Part shown: one piece after another, positions 8,873-16,830 of the stretch
Layout: each line of letters starts with the position of its first letter
Position numbering within the stretch: the first letter of the stretch is position 1
Assembly: GCA_900548625.1 (NCBI GenBank)
Contig: URLO01000007.1
Coordinates: 1-64,000, forward strand
Source of the DNA: an uncultured Eubacteriales bacterium
GTDB lineage: Bacteria; Bacillota; Clostridia; Oscillospirales; Oscillospiraceae
DNA length: 64,000 bases
Direction: 5' to 3'
The notes under the pieces: model-generated
Database searches by the model: none
What the model was told of the DNA's origin: nothing
Seen by the model: the letters and a program-made list of their open reading frames with translations, nothing else
Program-made: the position numbers and the translations under genes

Positions 8873-10246
8873 TTACTTTTCCATATCCATTTTCTTGTCG
8901 GGCTTGGCAAGCTCGGGCGGCTGCCGCTCTTTCCAGTCCTCCAGCAGCGTCATGATCTGGTCTTTCATCTGCCGGGGCGTGGCCTCCTTGCCAAAAAACT
9001 TTTCCAGTTCAGCGCCAGTAATGATCACGTCACGATCCTCCTTTTTCTTTTCTTCACACAAAATACCGTCGATCACGTCCGGGGAGAGCTTGTTTTCCTT
9101 GTCCAGCTCACGGAGCCGCTTTGCCTGACCCTTGGAGGGCGAAGCCTGCTGGCCCTCAATGGACACGGCAATATACTTCTGGTGCTTGGGGCGCACACGG
9201 GAAATTTCCACAGCCGGGGTGAAAGACAGCTTTCCGTCATCCATCGTCTGCTTCAATTCCGGCACAAGATCATTGAGCCAGATATACCGCTGTACGGTTT
9301 TCACGCTCATGCCGTTGCGCTGGCCCACGCTTTCAAGAGAGAGCTTTCCAGCCTCGGCGCTGTCGCCACGCGCTCCCTGATGCTTGATGGCCTCATACTG
9401 CATTTTCAGGGACAGGGCCTTTTCGCTGGGCAAAATCGTTTCGCGCTGACGGAGGTTGTCATCCGTCATAGCGAGAATGGCCTCGTCATCCGTCATATTG
9501 CGGACGATACAGGGCATATTGCGATACCCGGCAAGCTGGCTGGCCATCTGGCGGCGGTGGCCCGCGATGATCTCATAGCCGCCGCCCTCACGGGGACGTA
9601 CCAGCGCGGGCTGGTTGACGCCGCCGTTGCGGACACTCTCCACCAGAGATTTCATTTCCGCATCGTCACGGACACCGAAAGGATGATCCTTGAAAGGGTG
9701 CAGGTCGGAAAGGTCAAGATAGACGATTTCCTCTTTTTCGCCTCTGGTAGCGTCACGGGGCGTAGGCGGCACTTCCGGGGCCGGGGGCGCTGCCTTTTCT
9801 TCGGGGGCCGCATGGGTCTTGCCAGCCTTGGGCGGATCGGTCTGCTCCGGGGCTGTCTTTTCCGCCTTGGGCGGACGGCCACGGCGGGGCTTTTCCGCCT
9901 TTTCCTCTTTCTTGGCCCCCGGCTCGGCAGGCGCAGCTTTTTCAGCTTTTGCAGGGCGGCCCCGTTTGGGCTTGGGCTTCTCCGGCTCCGGCATGGGCTT
10001 TTCCCATTCCTGCTTGCTGTACTCGGTGACGGAAACGGGCGGGGCCTCCGGTTCCTTGGGGATGTCCGGCGGAGCGTCCTTTTCCGGCGCAGAACGCACA
10101 GCGGAAAGGTCGATCACCTTTGTGGACGGAGCGGGGGCACCGCCCACATCAGGGATCTCGGCCTGCTCCATTTCCGGGGCCTTTCCCGGCATTTCAGGCG
10201 GGGCCTGTTCCTCCGTGGTAGGGGGATGCTTGTTTTCTTCTGCCAT
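8873..10246 (-). CDS. parB: ParB/Spo0J-like partition protein of the ICE
   Basis: A 457-residue protein. The first 180 residues are low-complexity and rich in Pro, Lys, Ala and Glu, with AT-hook-like KPKRGRPAKA and KPRRGRPPKA repeats. A ParB N-terminal nuclease-like domain follows (DLSDLHPFKDHPF, GGVNQPALVRP, YEIIAGHRRQMA), then the helix-turn-helix region (VGQRNGMSVKTVQRYIWLNDL). It probably maintains or regulates the excised circular ICE. The start has AAGGAGG upstream. The ParA gene normally preceding it is absent; the Gabija-like genes lie there instead. Confidence 0.85.
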   Translation of the reverse strand: MAEENKHPPTTEEQAPPEMPGKAPEMEQAEIPDVGGAPAPSTKVIDLSAVRSAPEKDAPPDIPKEPEAPPVSVTEYSKQEWEKPMPEPEKPKPKRGRPAKAEKAAPAEPGAKKEEKAEKPRRGRPPKAEKTAPEQTDPPKAGKTHAAPEEKAAPPAPEVPPTPRDATRGEKEEIVYLDLSDLHPFKDHPFGVRDDAEMKSLVESVRNGGVNQPALVRPREGGGYEIIAGHRRQMASQLAGYRNMPCIVRNMTDDEAILAMTDDNLRQRETILPSEKALSLKMQYEAIKHQGARGDSAEAGKLSLESVGQRNGMSVKTVQRYIWLNDLVPELKQTMDDGKLSFTPAVEISRVRPKHQKYIAVSIEGQQASPSKGQAKRLRELDKENKLSPDVIDGILCEEKKKEDRDVIITGAELEKFFGKEATPRQMKDQIMTLLEDWKERQPPELAKPDKKMDMEK

Positions 10247-10303
10247 GACACGAATAACCTCCTTGACAAGAATTTAGGCCACGCCGCACGGCTGGCCCAT
10301 TTC

Positions 10304-10422
10304 GGCACACAGAGAAAACGCTGTCTGCATACAAAAACACCGCCTATGTCCTGTTAGGCGGTGCATTGTGTAAGGCTTGGCAGCTCATTTTCAGTTGTTT
10401 TTCTCTGTGTGCCCTTGTCAAG
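10304..10422. other. ICE/Gabija junction with inverted repeat
   Basis: GGCACACAGAGAAAA at 10304-10318 is repeated in inverted form at 10399-10413, and CTTGACAAG (10262-10270) is repeated inverted as CTTGTCAAG (10414-10422). On the left side 33 bp separate the two motifs; on the right they are adjacent. The right copy lies inside the last codons of the truncated helicase gene. The simplest reading is that the parB leader was copied in inverted form at the point where the ICE joined the defence genes. Confidence 0.5.
10331..10363 (-). terminator. Intrinsic terminator after truncated gajB
   Basis: CACCGCCTA (10338-10346) pairs with TAGGCGGTG (10355-10363). On the minus strand the stem is followed by TTTTTG. 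It overlaps the stop codon of the truncated helicase and would separate it from parB. Confidence 0.65.
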
Positions 10423-11286
10423 CGATGTTTGTGAACTTCGATAATTGTTTTTCAGGTGAATGCAAGAAACATCTTGGCGTTGGCTTAATTCTACAAGGTA
10501 ATCGGGAGCAGCTCCTTGAAAATCATAAATTGATTGATCTGCGTCCCCAACAGCAAAAACTTTAATTCTTGTAAGATTTAATAGCGTTAGAATAAGTTCA
10601 TGCAGAGGTTTACCTAAATCTTGATATTCATCGACGATAATCCAAGGATACTTCGCCTCAAGTGCTTTGCGTACATAAGGCTCATTTTTAACGAGTTCTA
10701 CAGATTTTTTCACCATGCTGATAAAATCAAGATATCCATTTTGTATCAAGAGTTCTTCAAAAGAGATGGCAGCCTTTAGTGCAATATCATAGCTTTCTAT
10801 CGCAACACGACTAATTCCTTTTATATTCCTTGTGCGCTCTTTATCTACATCAATGAGCTTTGGAGTTCCCTCGTAATTCTGAGAATCAAAGAGACGATTC
10901 TTTTCAGCTTCAGAAATAATCCGGATAGGCAGGGGTATTTTGTATTGCGGATATAGGGCTGCGAAAGGAGTAATAATTTCTGAAAGACAAAAGCTGTGAA
11001 CTGTACCAAGAAAAACATTTTTGCGCTTTTCCAACCCTAACTTTACTAACCGACTTTTGAATTCTCGGACAGCCTCCGTACTATATGTTAAACATGCAAG
11101 GCCGCGTGGTGGATAAATCACCTCGGCTAATAGTTGCATAACTTTCAAAGTCAAAACTGTTGTTTTCCCACTTCCGGGTCCAGCAATTACAACTGTATTA
11201 TTTACAGCTTTATATGCAGCAAGCTGCATGTCATCTTCTCTTATTTCCTGCAATTTTTTCTCAAAATATGCATTCACCACATTCAC
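10354..11286 (-). pseudogene. GajB-like UvrD-type helicase, truncated
   Basis: A 310-residue reading frame with superfamily 1 motifs: Q-motif region DDMQLAAYKAVNN, Walker A AGPGSGKTT, Ia (ACLTYSTEAV), II (IIVDEYQDL), III (VFAVGDADQSIYDFQGA) and IV (LKNNYRSSQ). It stops right after motif IV. The last 24 or so residues come from ICE leader DNA, so motifs V and VI are missing. Gabija GajB is normally about 500 residues. The GTG start overlaps the gajA stop (GTGA), the expected Gabija coupling. ATP-dependent helicase activity should be lost. Base composition is much more AT-rich than the ICE. Confidence 0.8.
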
Positions 11287-13511
11287 CTAACTTTTGCAAC
11301 AATCGCATCTATTGCATTCGATATATATTCTGGAATCATCGATGCAGATATATGAGTGGCTAACCGTTGAGCGAAGCGGCCTTTACCGATTCCGCTATAA
11401 GTTGACTCTATTTTGGAAAGACACTTGTTATACCTTCCAGAGGAAAGCTCTGCAGAGAAGTTATTTTTTTGAACCTGGCCACCATTTGTTAGTTGATTAA
11501 AAATAGAACATAGAACATCTCGATCTGGCCCAGTGGCCTTTTTGAAGATATCCACCTCAAGTGTGTATTCGCCAATATAAGCGCCAAATGTTTTAAAGTA
11601 TTTGCGCTTTTCCTTATTATTCAAATGGATATACTCCGGATCAACAGAGCCTTGATACATTAGATAAATACGATCAATCCCATCAAAGCCCTTGCCCACA
11701 TGGTTTGCATCTTCAATATCTCCAAAATGCTTTTTTTCATCAACTATATGATAATAATCACCATCGGTGATAATAACATAAGGAATACCAAGTGAACCTG
11801 CGAAACGACAATACGGTTCAAAATTCGTGGAATTTATGTTACAAATCACTACGCCGAGACGATCAAGGTCGTATCCTTTAGCTTTTGAAAAACTGGGAAT
11901 CAAATATTCTTCGGAAATACCCTCCACAAAAATAATACCTTTAGCAGTATAAAGTTCGCCTCGTTTGACATCAATGTATCTTGTTAAATCCGCATAATCG
12001 TCCTCAGACAAATCAATGCCTGCTGTTGTATTTACCTCGGTACCATCCTTTGTCGTAATTAGATGAACAAGAGATGTAATGGGTGCAACTGAGGATATAT
12101 GTGTTGAGTGAGTTGTGATTATTACAGAGGTGTTAGTTTTGTTCATAATATGTCGATAGAGAAGCCGTTGATAAATTGGATGGAGATGCGATTCGGGTTC
12201 CTCGACAGCGAGAATGGTGATACCATTCGCTGTTGGAACAAAATCCGAAAAGAACGCATATAGACCATCGTATAATGTGGCGTCTTGCAGAGCCGCAAGA
12301 TTCAAGGCGTAGTCATTGGAGCTGGCGGATTTTGCATAGCTTCTTTCAAGTAAATGCTCATGATCCTGTTTTATCAATTCATGATATAAATCGCCGGATA
12401 GGAATGTTTTGATAGTATCATCTTCAATGAGTAGTAGAATCAAAGCTATATAGAGAATATTGTTGATTCCCAAACTTGTGTTGCCCGTTTCTCGGCTGTT
12501 AATTAGAGGTCGTAGGGCATAAAGAAGTTTAGTTGCATCGATATTCATTGTTTTCAGAGAAATACTGAACTCATCTGCACTAAAGGACACCATGTCGTTC
12601 AATAACCGTTGCAGCCTGTTCTCTAAATCATTTACTTGACCTATTTGTAAAGTATCTGCACCTTTTTCATCAAGAGCCTTTGATATCTCTAAAAGTACAC
12701 TCTTGCTGACAGAATATTTTTGCTTAATAATTTGTGTTAGAGGAGAGGTTCGGGAACTTTTCATTTCTGCCTCAACATCACGGATGGCTTTTATCACACG
12801 AATATTAAGCATTTTTCGATCTTCATATGTAAAAGCCCTGCTTTCATCGTCTCCCTTATAAATGATGTAGCTATAGTCTGGTTTCGTAGCATCTTTTTTA
12901 AAAAACTTGTAGCTGATTTTTAATGTTTCTTTGCCTTCTACCATTACCGACGCATCAGCCAACTGGGCAAGCAAATTCTTATTATCCTCGAAATTTGCGA
13001 GATAGATCTCAATCAATATATAATGCCCATCATCCATAGGGTTTTCTATACCATCCCAAAAATCGGATTCTTCAAGCATTCTGTCTTTTTCGGAAAGCGT
13101 TGGATCAAGAATCAGTTGAAGTGCGTAAAGAAGATTGCTTTTGCCGACTGCGTTTTCTCCAATTAATACCTGCTTTTCGCCAAGAGAAAAATCTACTGAA
13201 TGGAAGTTTCTAAAGTTTTCGATATGGACTCTACAAATATACGGTTGAGTTTTCATCCTGTTTACCTTCTTTCGCACGATTTTCCAGTTTCTTGTTCCGG
13301 CAGAAGTATCAATGATATACTCTTTGCTACATGTAGTGCAGTGAAGATATACACTATGCTCTCTAAATCCTGGAATGTTGTCATGCTCCTCAATAATTGT
13401 TCCTTTTCCACATGGACATTCGTATTCATAATATTCTGTATCGCCAGCGCCTGCACCGTATCCTGAATACTGTTCACACTTAGCAATAATTCTTTTAGTC
13501 CGCATATACAT
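11283..13511 (-). CDS. GajA-like OLD ATPase/TOPRIM nuclease with zinc-ribbon N-terminus
   Basis: A 742-residue frame. Residues 1-85 form a zinc-ribbon-like domain (CPCGKGTIIEEHDN, then HCTTCSKEY). From about residue 86 an OLD-family nuclease begins: Walker A GENAVGKSN (about 117-125), Walker B ILAVEEPESHLHP, H-loop IITTHSTHIS, then a TOPRIM domain with FVEGISEEYLIP and VIITDGDYY. With the overlapping UvrD gene this matches Gabija, whose GajA nicks phage DNA when nucleotides are depleted. An internal ATG at 13256 with an AAGAAGG site could give the normal 657-residue GajA, so two products are possible. Both parts are in one unbroken frame. Confidence 0.8.
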   Translation of the reverse strand: MYMRTKRIIAKCEQYSGYGAGAGDTEYYEYECPCGKGTIIEEHDNIPGFREHSVYLHCTTCSKEYIIDTSAGTRNWKIVRKKVNRMKTQPYICRVHIENFRNFHSVDFSLGEKQVLIGENAVGKSNLLYALQLILDPTLSEKDRMLEESDFWDGIENPMDDGHYILIEIYLANFEDNKNLLAQLADASVMVEGKETLKISYKFFKKDATKPDYSYIIYKGDDESRAFTYEDRKMLNIRVIKAIRDVEAEMKSSRTSPLTQIIKQKYSVSKSVLLEISKALDEKGADTLQIGQVNDLENRLQRLLNDMVSFSADEFSISLKTMNIDATKLLYALRPLINSRETGNTSLGINNILYIALILLLIEDDTIKTFLSGDLYHELIKQDHEHLLERSYAKSASSNDYALNLAALQDATLYDGLYAFFSDFVPTANGITILAVEEPESHLHPIYQRLLYRHIMNKTNTSVIITTHSTHISSVAPITSLVHLITTKDGTEVNTTAGIDLSEDDYADLTRYIDVKRGELYTAKGIIFVEGISEEYLIPSFSKAKGYDLDRLGVVICNINSTNFEPYCRFAGSLGIPYVIITDGDYYHIVDEKKHFGDIEDANHVGKGFDGIDRIYLMYQGSVDPEYIHLNNKEKRKYFKTFGAYIGEYTLEVDIFKKATGPDRDVLCSIFNQLTNGGQVQKNNFSAELSSGRYNKCLSKIESTYSGIGKGRFAQRLATHISASMIPEYISNAIDAIVAKVR

Positions 13512-13524
13512 CTGCCCCTTTTGC

Positions 13525-13557
13525 AAAAAGACCGCATGGGAATACTCCCATACGGTC
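13525..13557 (-). terminator. Leader hairpin upstream of gajA
   Basis: GACCGCATGGGA (13530-13541) pairs with TCCCATACGGTC (13546-13557) and is followed on the minus strand by TTTTTGC. It lies between the promoter at 13590 and the start at 13511, so it may attenuate transcription of the defence genes. It also argues against a start further upstream. Confidence 0.6.
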
Positions 13558-13589
13558 GCCTTGGTGGCGCAAAGGCCTACCGTAGAATT

Positions 13590-13618
13590 ATTATAGTGGA
13601 TAATGTCGGAAAATTCAA
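13590..13618 (-). promoter_or_regulatory. Predicted promoter of the Gabija-like pair
   Basis: On the minus strand TTGAAT, 17 bases, TATAAT. It reads toward the leader hairpin and gajA. Confidence 0.6.
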
Positions 13619-13788
13619 GTTTCCGGCGTATCTGCGCCGAAAATACCGAAGTTATACCCGTTAGGGATGGGTTAGGGATTTTGCGGTTTTCGGCATTCCT
13701 CCGTACCAAGGACGCAACCGTTATTTTACCGCTCTGACCACAATTGAAATGTGGTTAAGCACACTTCGAAAATCGAACTTATAACGCA

Positions 13789-13815
13789 GAAAAACCGCCT
13801 AAAAGGCGGTTTTTC
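13789..13815 (-). terminator. Terminator of tRNA-Pro
   Basis: AAAAACCGCC, a short loop, and GGCGGTTTTT, directly downstream of the tRNA on the minus strand. Confidence 0.75.
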
Positions 13816-13824
13816 GATGGAAGA

Positions 13825-13900
13825 TGGTCCGAGTGACAGGATTCGAACCTGCGGCATCCTGCTCCCAAAGCAGGCGCGCTACCAACTGCGCTACACCCGG
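13825..13900 (-). tRNA. tRNA-Pro (anticodon TGG)
   Basis: A complete 76-nt tRNA including encoded CCA. The acceptor stem CCGGGTG pairs with CACTCGG (one G-U pair), the anticodon loop is TTTGGGA, and the T-arm is GGTTCGAATCC. Its D-arm and anticodon stem differ from the three partial copies at 13934, 14124 and 14316. It is therefore a different tRNA gene, probably brought in by the innermost element at this locus. Confidence 0.95.
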
Positions 13901-13933
13901 TTATTGAGTTTTTTATCCGGCTGGTCGTATTCA

Positions 13934-13970
13934 CCCAAACCACCCGCGCTACCAGCTGCGCTAATCCCGG
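13934..13970 (-). pseudogene. tRNA-Pro 5' half, remnant 1
   Basis: The 5' part of a tRNA-Pro from CCGGGATTAGC (5' end at 13970) to the anticodon loop TTTGGG. Sequence beyond the loop is unrelated to a tRNA (GGTCGTATTC on the plus strand). It looks like an attR: element end joined to the 5' half of a split tRNA. Confidence 0.75.
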
Positions 13971-14123
13971 ATTTTTGGGTATTTAATTTTACGCCAACTG
14001 TGGTCAAATATGTGGTCACGGCGATTTTTTGACCACCTTAGCTTGCGGGGAAAGTGCCTGTGTCGCAGGCGTACCAAGGGATTGCGGGGACAGCGTTTTC
14101 CGGCTTGAAGGGGGAGCGACCCG

Positions 14124-14162
14124 CTCCCAAACCACGCGCTCTACCATCTGAGCTACACCCGG
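14124..14162 (-). pseudogene. tRNA-Pro 5' half, remnant 2
   Basis: The 5' half CCGGGTGTAGCTCAG... to TTTGGGAG, with the break in the anticodon loop. It lies exactly 192 bp from both neighbouring remnants (5' ends 13970, 14162, 14354). Beyond the break is a small dyad GGGAGCG...CGCTCCC. The segments between remnants share patches such as a repeated TGTGGTCA, so the units are diverged tandem copies. Confidence 0.75.
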
Positions 14163-14315
14163 TTATGAAATTGAAGTCTTAAGCTGTCTGTAGTCAGCCA
14201 TGTGGTCAAAGGCGGATTTTCGGGCGATTCCGGAAATTGCGGAAAACCCGCAGATGCCCGTGTGTCAAGGGGTTCGGGCGTTTTGGTTGCTGCCTGTCGG
14301 ATGGATGCCGATACG

Positions 14316-14354
14316 CTCCCAAACCACGCGCTCTACCATCTGAGCTACACCCGG
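14316..14354 (-). pseudogene. tRNA-Pro 5' half, remnant 3 (probable original chromosomal copy)
   Basis: The same 5' half as remnant 2, broken after TTTGGGAG. Being outermost, it is probably the 5' part of the original chromosomal tRNA-Pro. The 3' half is not in the window and would be expected left of the ICE. Confidence 0.7.
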
Positions 14355-14481
14355 TTATGAAAAAATGTGCTTGGCTCGAAGCAGTCTGTTCTGCCTGCCA
14401 AGCCGGAAATAAGTATAGCAGAAGCGTCGCAAAAAAGCAAGACCGGCGGCAGCGCGTTTTTTGCTTTCGGCGTGAAAGCTG

Positions 14482-14510
14482 TGGCGATTTTCCCGCGTTC
14501 GTGCTATAAT
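14482..14510 (+). promoter_or_regulatory. Predicted promoter of the U32-like gene
   Basis: Extended -10 TGCTATAAT ending at 14510, with a weak -35 (TGGCGA) 17 bases upstream. It reads into the gene starting at 14551. Confidence 0.45.
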
Positions 14511-14550
14511 GATCGCGAAGCTACATTCCTGCACGAAGGCGGTGTGTCCA

Positions 14551-15501
14551 ATGGATGAATATGTGCAGCCCGCGCTCGAAAATGAAGCAGCCGCTCCGGG
14601 CATGGCTGGGCGCACCGCGTATTACCATCTCCCCGGGCTGTTTGAATTTTACGAGCTTTACCGTGTGTTTTTGCCGCTTTTTCGTGAGCACCGGGCGTAT
14701 TTTTATGATTGGTGTGAGATCGGCTCGATCTATGGAGCCCCGGCCGACTGTCTCTGGGGCGGCGGGCGCGTCGGCTTCGGTACGCATGACGCAGACGAGG
14801 TGCTGGGCCTGATGCGCGAGTACGGCATCTCACCACGGCTGACATTCAGCAATTCCCTCCTGCGGGAGGAGCACCTCTCCGACCGGAAGTGCAACGCGCT
14901 TTGCAGGCTTCTCTCCGGGAGTCGGCCGCGCTGCGGCGGCATCGTCCACTCGGAGCGGCTGCTGCGCCATTTGCAGACGCAATACCCGGAGCTTTATCTT
15001 GTCTCCTCGACCACCAAGGTCCTCACTGCCTTTCCCCTGCTCCGGCAGGAGCTGTCGCGCGATGCGTTTCGGTACGTTGTGCCGGATTTTCGTCTGAACA
15101 AGGCGTTTGACGAGCTGAACGGACTGCCGGAGGCGCTGAAGGAAAAGGTCGAGTTTCTCTGCAACGAGTGCTGCTGGTTCGGCTGCAAGGACCGAAAGGC
15201 GTGCTACGAGGCCGTCAGCCGGAAAAGCCTCGTCGAGTCCGGGCCGGAGCACCGCTGCAAGGCGCCCGGCGCTGCGGGCGGCTATCGCTTTTCCAAGGCG
15301 ATGGAAAATCCCGCCTTCATCGGCGCAGCGGATATTCAAAACGTCTATCTGCCGATGGGCTTTTCCAATTTCAAGATCGAGGGGCGCGGGCTTGGCAGCG
15401 CTCTGATCCTGGAATTTCTGCTTTATTATCTGACAAAACCGGAATACCGGCTCCGCGTCCGGGAGGAGATCTATCTGGACAACATGCTGGATCTGTTTTA
15501 A
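14551..15501 (+). CDS. U32-peptidase/UbiU-like protein
   Basis: A 316-residue protein. The C-terminal segment MGFSNFKIEGRGLG matches the FKIEGR motif of peptidase U32 and UbiU/UbiV proteins. A cysteine cluster CNECCWFGCKDRKAC near the centre could bind an iron-sulfur centre, as in UbiU/V. U32-like proteins act in oxygen-independent hydroxylations or RNA modification; the substrate here is unknown. The start at 14551 gives the expected N-terminus with a GAAGGCGGTG site; an upstream in-frame ATG is less likely. The next gene follows after 49 nt. Confidence 0.55.
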   Translation: MDEYVQPALENEAAAPGMAGRTAYYHLPGLFEFYELYRVFLPLFREHRAYFYDWCEIGSIYGAPADCLWGGGRVGFGTHDADEVLGLMREYGISPRLTFSNSLLREEHLSDRKCNALCRLLSGSRPRCGGIVHSERLLRHLQTQYPELYLVSSTTKVLTAFPLLRQELSRDAFRYVVPDFRLNKAFDELNGLPEALKEKVEFLCNECCWFGCKDRKACYEAVSRKSLVESGPEHRCKAPGAAGGYRFSKAMENPAFIGAADIQNVYLPMGFSNFKIEGRGLGSALILEFLLYYLTKPEYRLRVREEIYLDNMLDLF

Positions 15502-15550
15502 ATTCAAAAATCAGCGGCGCAGGCGCAGGCCGCGCGAAAAGGAGATACAA

Positions 15551-16249
15551 ATGCGAGTTGTTGGAATCGTACCGGGCGCAAAGCTGTTTGCCTCGGAGGA
15601 CATGTACGCAGACCATTATCTGTTCGTCAACGCCTACCCCAAGCGCATCAGCGCAAACGGCGGCACGCCGGTCGGGCTTCTCAGCAGCGACGGATACGTC
15701 ATTCCGGAGGCGCTGGCGCTGTGCGAGGCATTCGTTTTCTGCGGCGGCGCACGCTTTTACCCCTATCATTTTCAGATCATGGAATACGCCGCGAAAAGCG
15801 GCAAGCCCGTGCTCGGCATCTGCCTCGGGATGCAGATGATGAACACATATTTTCTTGTCGCCGAGGAAGCCCGGCGGCGCGGCTGGGACGCGCCCCTGCT
15901 CGATCTGTTCGAGCAGATGAAAAAGGAGCGCTACATGTTCACGGAGCCTGTGGATGGTCACTGGAACGGGCACATCACGCGCGGCCACGCAGACAGCTTC
16001 AAGCACCCCGTCCATCTGACGGCGGAAAGCCATTTTGCGCGCCTTACCGGTTCGGACACGATCCTCGGTGCGTCGATGCACAACTACCGCATCACACACC
16101 CGGCGCAGGCGCTGCGCGTTGCCGGACGCACGGATGACGGCACGATCGAGGCGCTGGAATACGGCGAGCAGATGCTGGGCGTGCAGTTCCACCCGGAGGC
16201 AGACGATGCAAACGACGTGCTTTTCCGATGGATCGCAGGCACTTTGTAA
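15551..16249 (+). CDS. Class I glutamine-amidotransferase-like hydrolase (peptidase C26)
   Basis: A 232-residue protein of the gamma-glutamyl-gamma-aminobutyrate hydrolase type. The nucleophile cysteine is in GICLGMQMM. The catalytic His-Glu pair is in VQFHPEAD. It probably cleaves a gamma-glutamyl amide in the cytoplasm; the exact substrate is not shown by the sequence. It has AAGGAG upstream and probably shares the transcript of the U32-like gene. Confidence 0.8.
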   Translation: MRVVGIVPGAKLFASEDMYADHYLFVNAYPKRISANGGTPVGLLSSDGYVIPEALALCEAFVFCGGARFYPYHFQIMEYAAKSGKPVLGICLGMQMMNTYFLVAEEARRRGWDAPLLDLFEQMKKERYMFTEPVDGHWNGHITRGHADSFKHPVHLTAESHFARLTGSDTILGASMHNYRITHPAQALRVAGRTDDGTIEALEYGEQMLGVQFHPEADDANDVLFRWIAGTL

Positions 16250-16266
16250 AATAACAGAGGCAGGCC

Positions 16267-16334
16267 AGCTTATCAAAAAGACTTTTTTGACAAGCTCAGC
16301 GGCGGAGGCAGCTCAAGCTGCCTCCGCCGCTTTC
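16267..16334. terminator. Double hairpin between convergent genes
   Basis: Hairpin one is AGCTTATCAAAAAG/CTTTTTTGACAAGCT (16267-16296). Hairpin two has 16-bp perfect arms at 16298-16313 and 16316-16331, followed by TTTC. It terminates the C26 gene and, in reverse, mug. The first hairpin belongs to a family also seen at 57382-57410. Confidence 0.75.
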
Positions 16335-16338
16335 GGTT

Positions 16339-16830
16339 TTACAGATAATTTCGGATTACACGCCACTGCTCGATCAGCCGCTCCGGAGAAAACGCGGCGT
16401 TTGCAGGGCTGGTCGAGGGCAGCTTCGCCGCGGTCAGGCCGGTCAGCGGCTCCAGATACCGGCAGTACAGCCGGTGCGAGGCCGCGCCGTTGCAGAAAAC
16501 CGCCTGAATGTCCGCCGCTGAGAGGATCGGCGTCAGATCATTCGGCACGACGTTCTGGATGCTGCTGTCGCTGGAGCCTTCGATCTCGCAGCTCGCGATC
16601 GTATCCCAGAGCGCGATGTGATGCGCGTGCAGCATGGCGGCCTTTTCCGGCACGGTGACAGGGACCGGGCATTCGAGCACGGCGGCGATCACGCGCCAGA
16701 AGCGGTTTTGCGGATGGCCGTAGAAAAACGCCGCCTCGCGGGACTTTACCGACGGAAAGGATCCGAGGATCAGGATGCGCGAACGCGCGTCATAGAGCGG
16801 CGGGATGGGATGGACGATGCGTTCCGTCAC
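16339..16830 (-). CDS. Mug-like DNA glycosylase
   Basis: A 163-residue protein of the G/T(U)-mismatch or hypoxanthine DNA glycosylase family. The active-site region is ILILGSFPSVKSREAAFFYGHPQNRFW. Later motifs are ALWDTIASCEIEGSSDSSI and LPSTSPANA. It removes uracil or deaminated bases from DNA in base-excision repair. The GTG start at 16830 overlaps the stop of the aldolase gene (GTGA), so the two are translationally coupled. Confidence 0.8.
   Translation of the reverse strand: MTERIVHPIPPLYDARSRILILGSFPSVKSREAAFFYGHPQNRFWRVIAAVLECPVPVTVPEKAAMLHAHHIALWDTIASCEIEGSSDSSIQNVVPNDLTPILSAADIQAVFCNGAASHRLYCRYLEPLTGLTAAKLPSTSPANAAFSPERLIEQWRVIRNYL

Noticed and set aside
13751..14032. A 93-codon frame across tRNA-Pro
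   Set aside because: It is the antisense of the tRNA and its flank, with no protein features.
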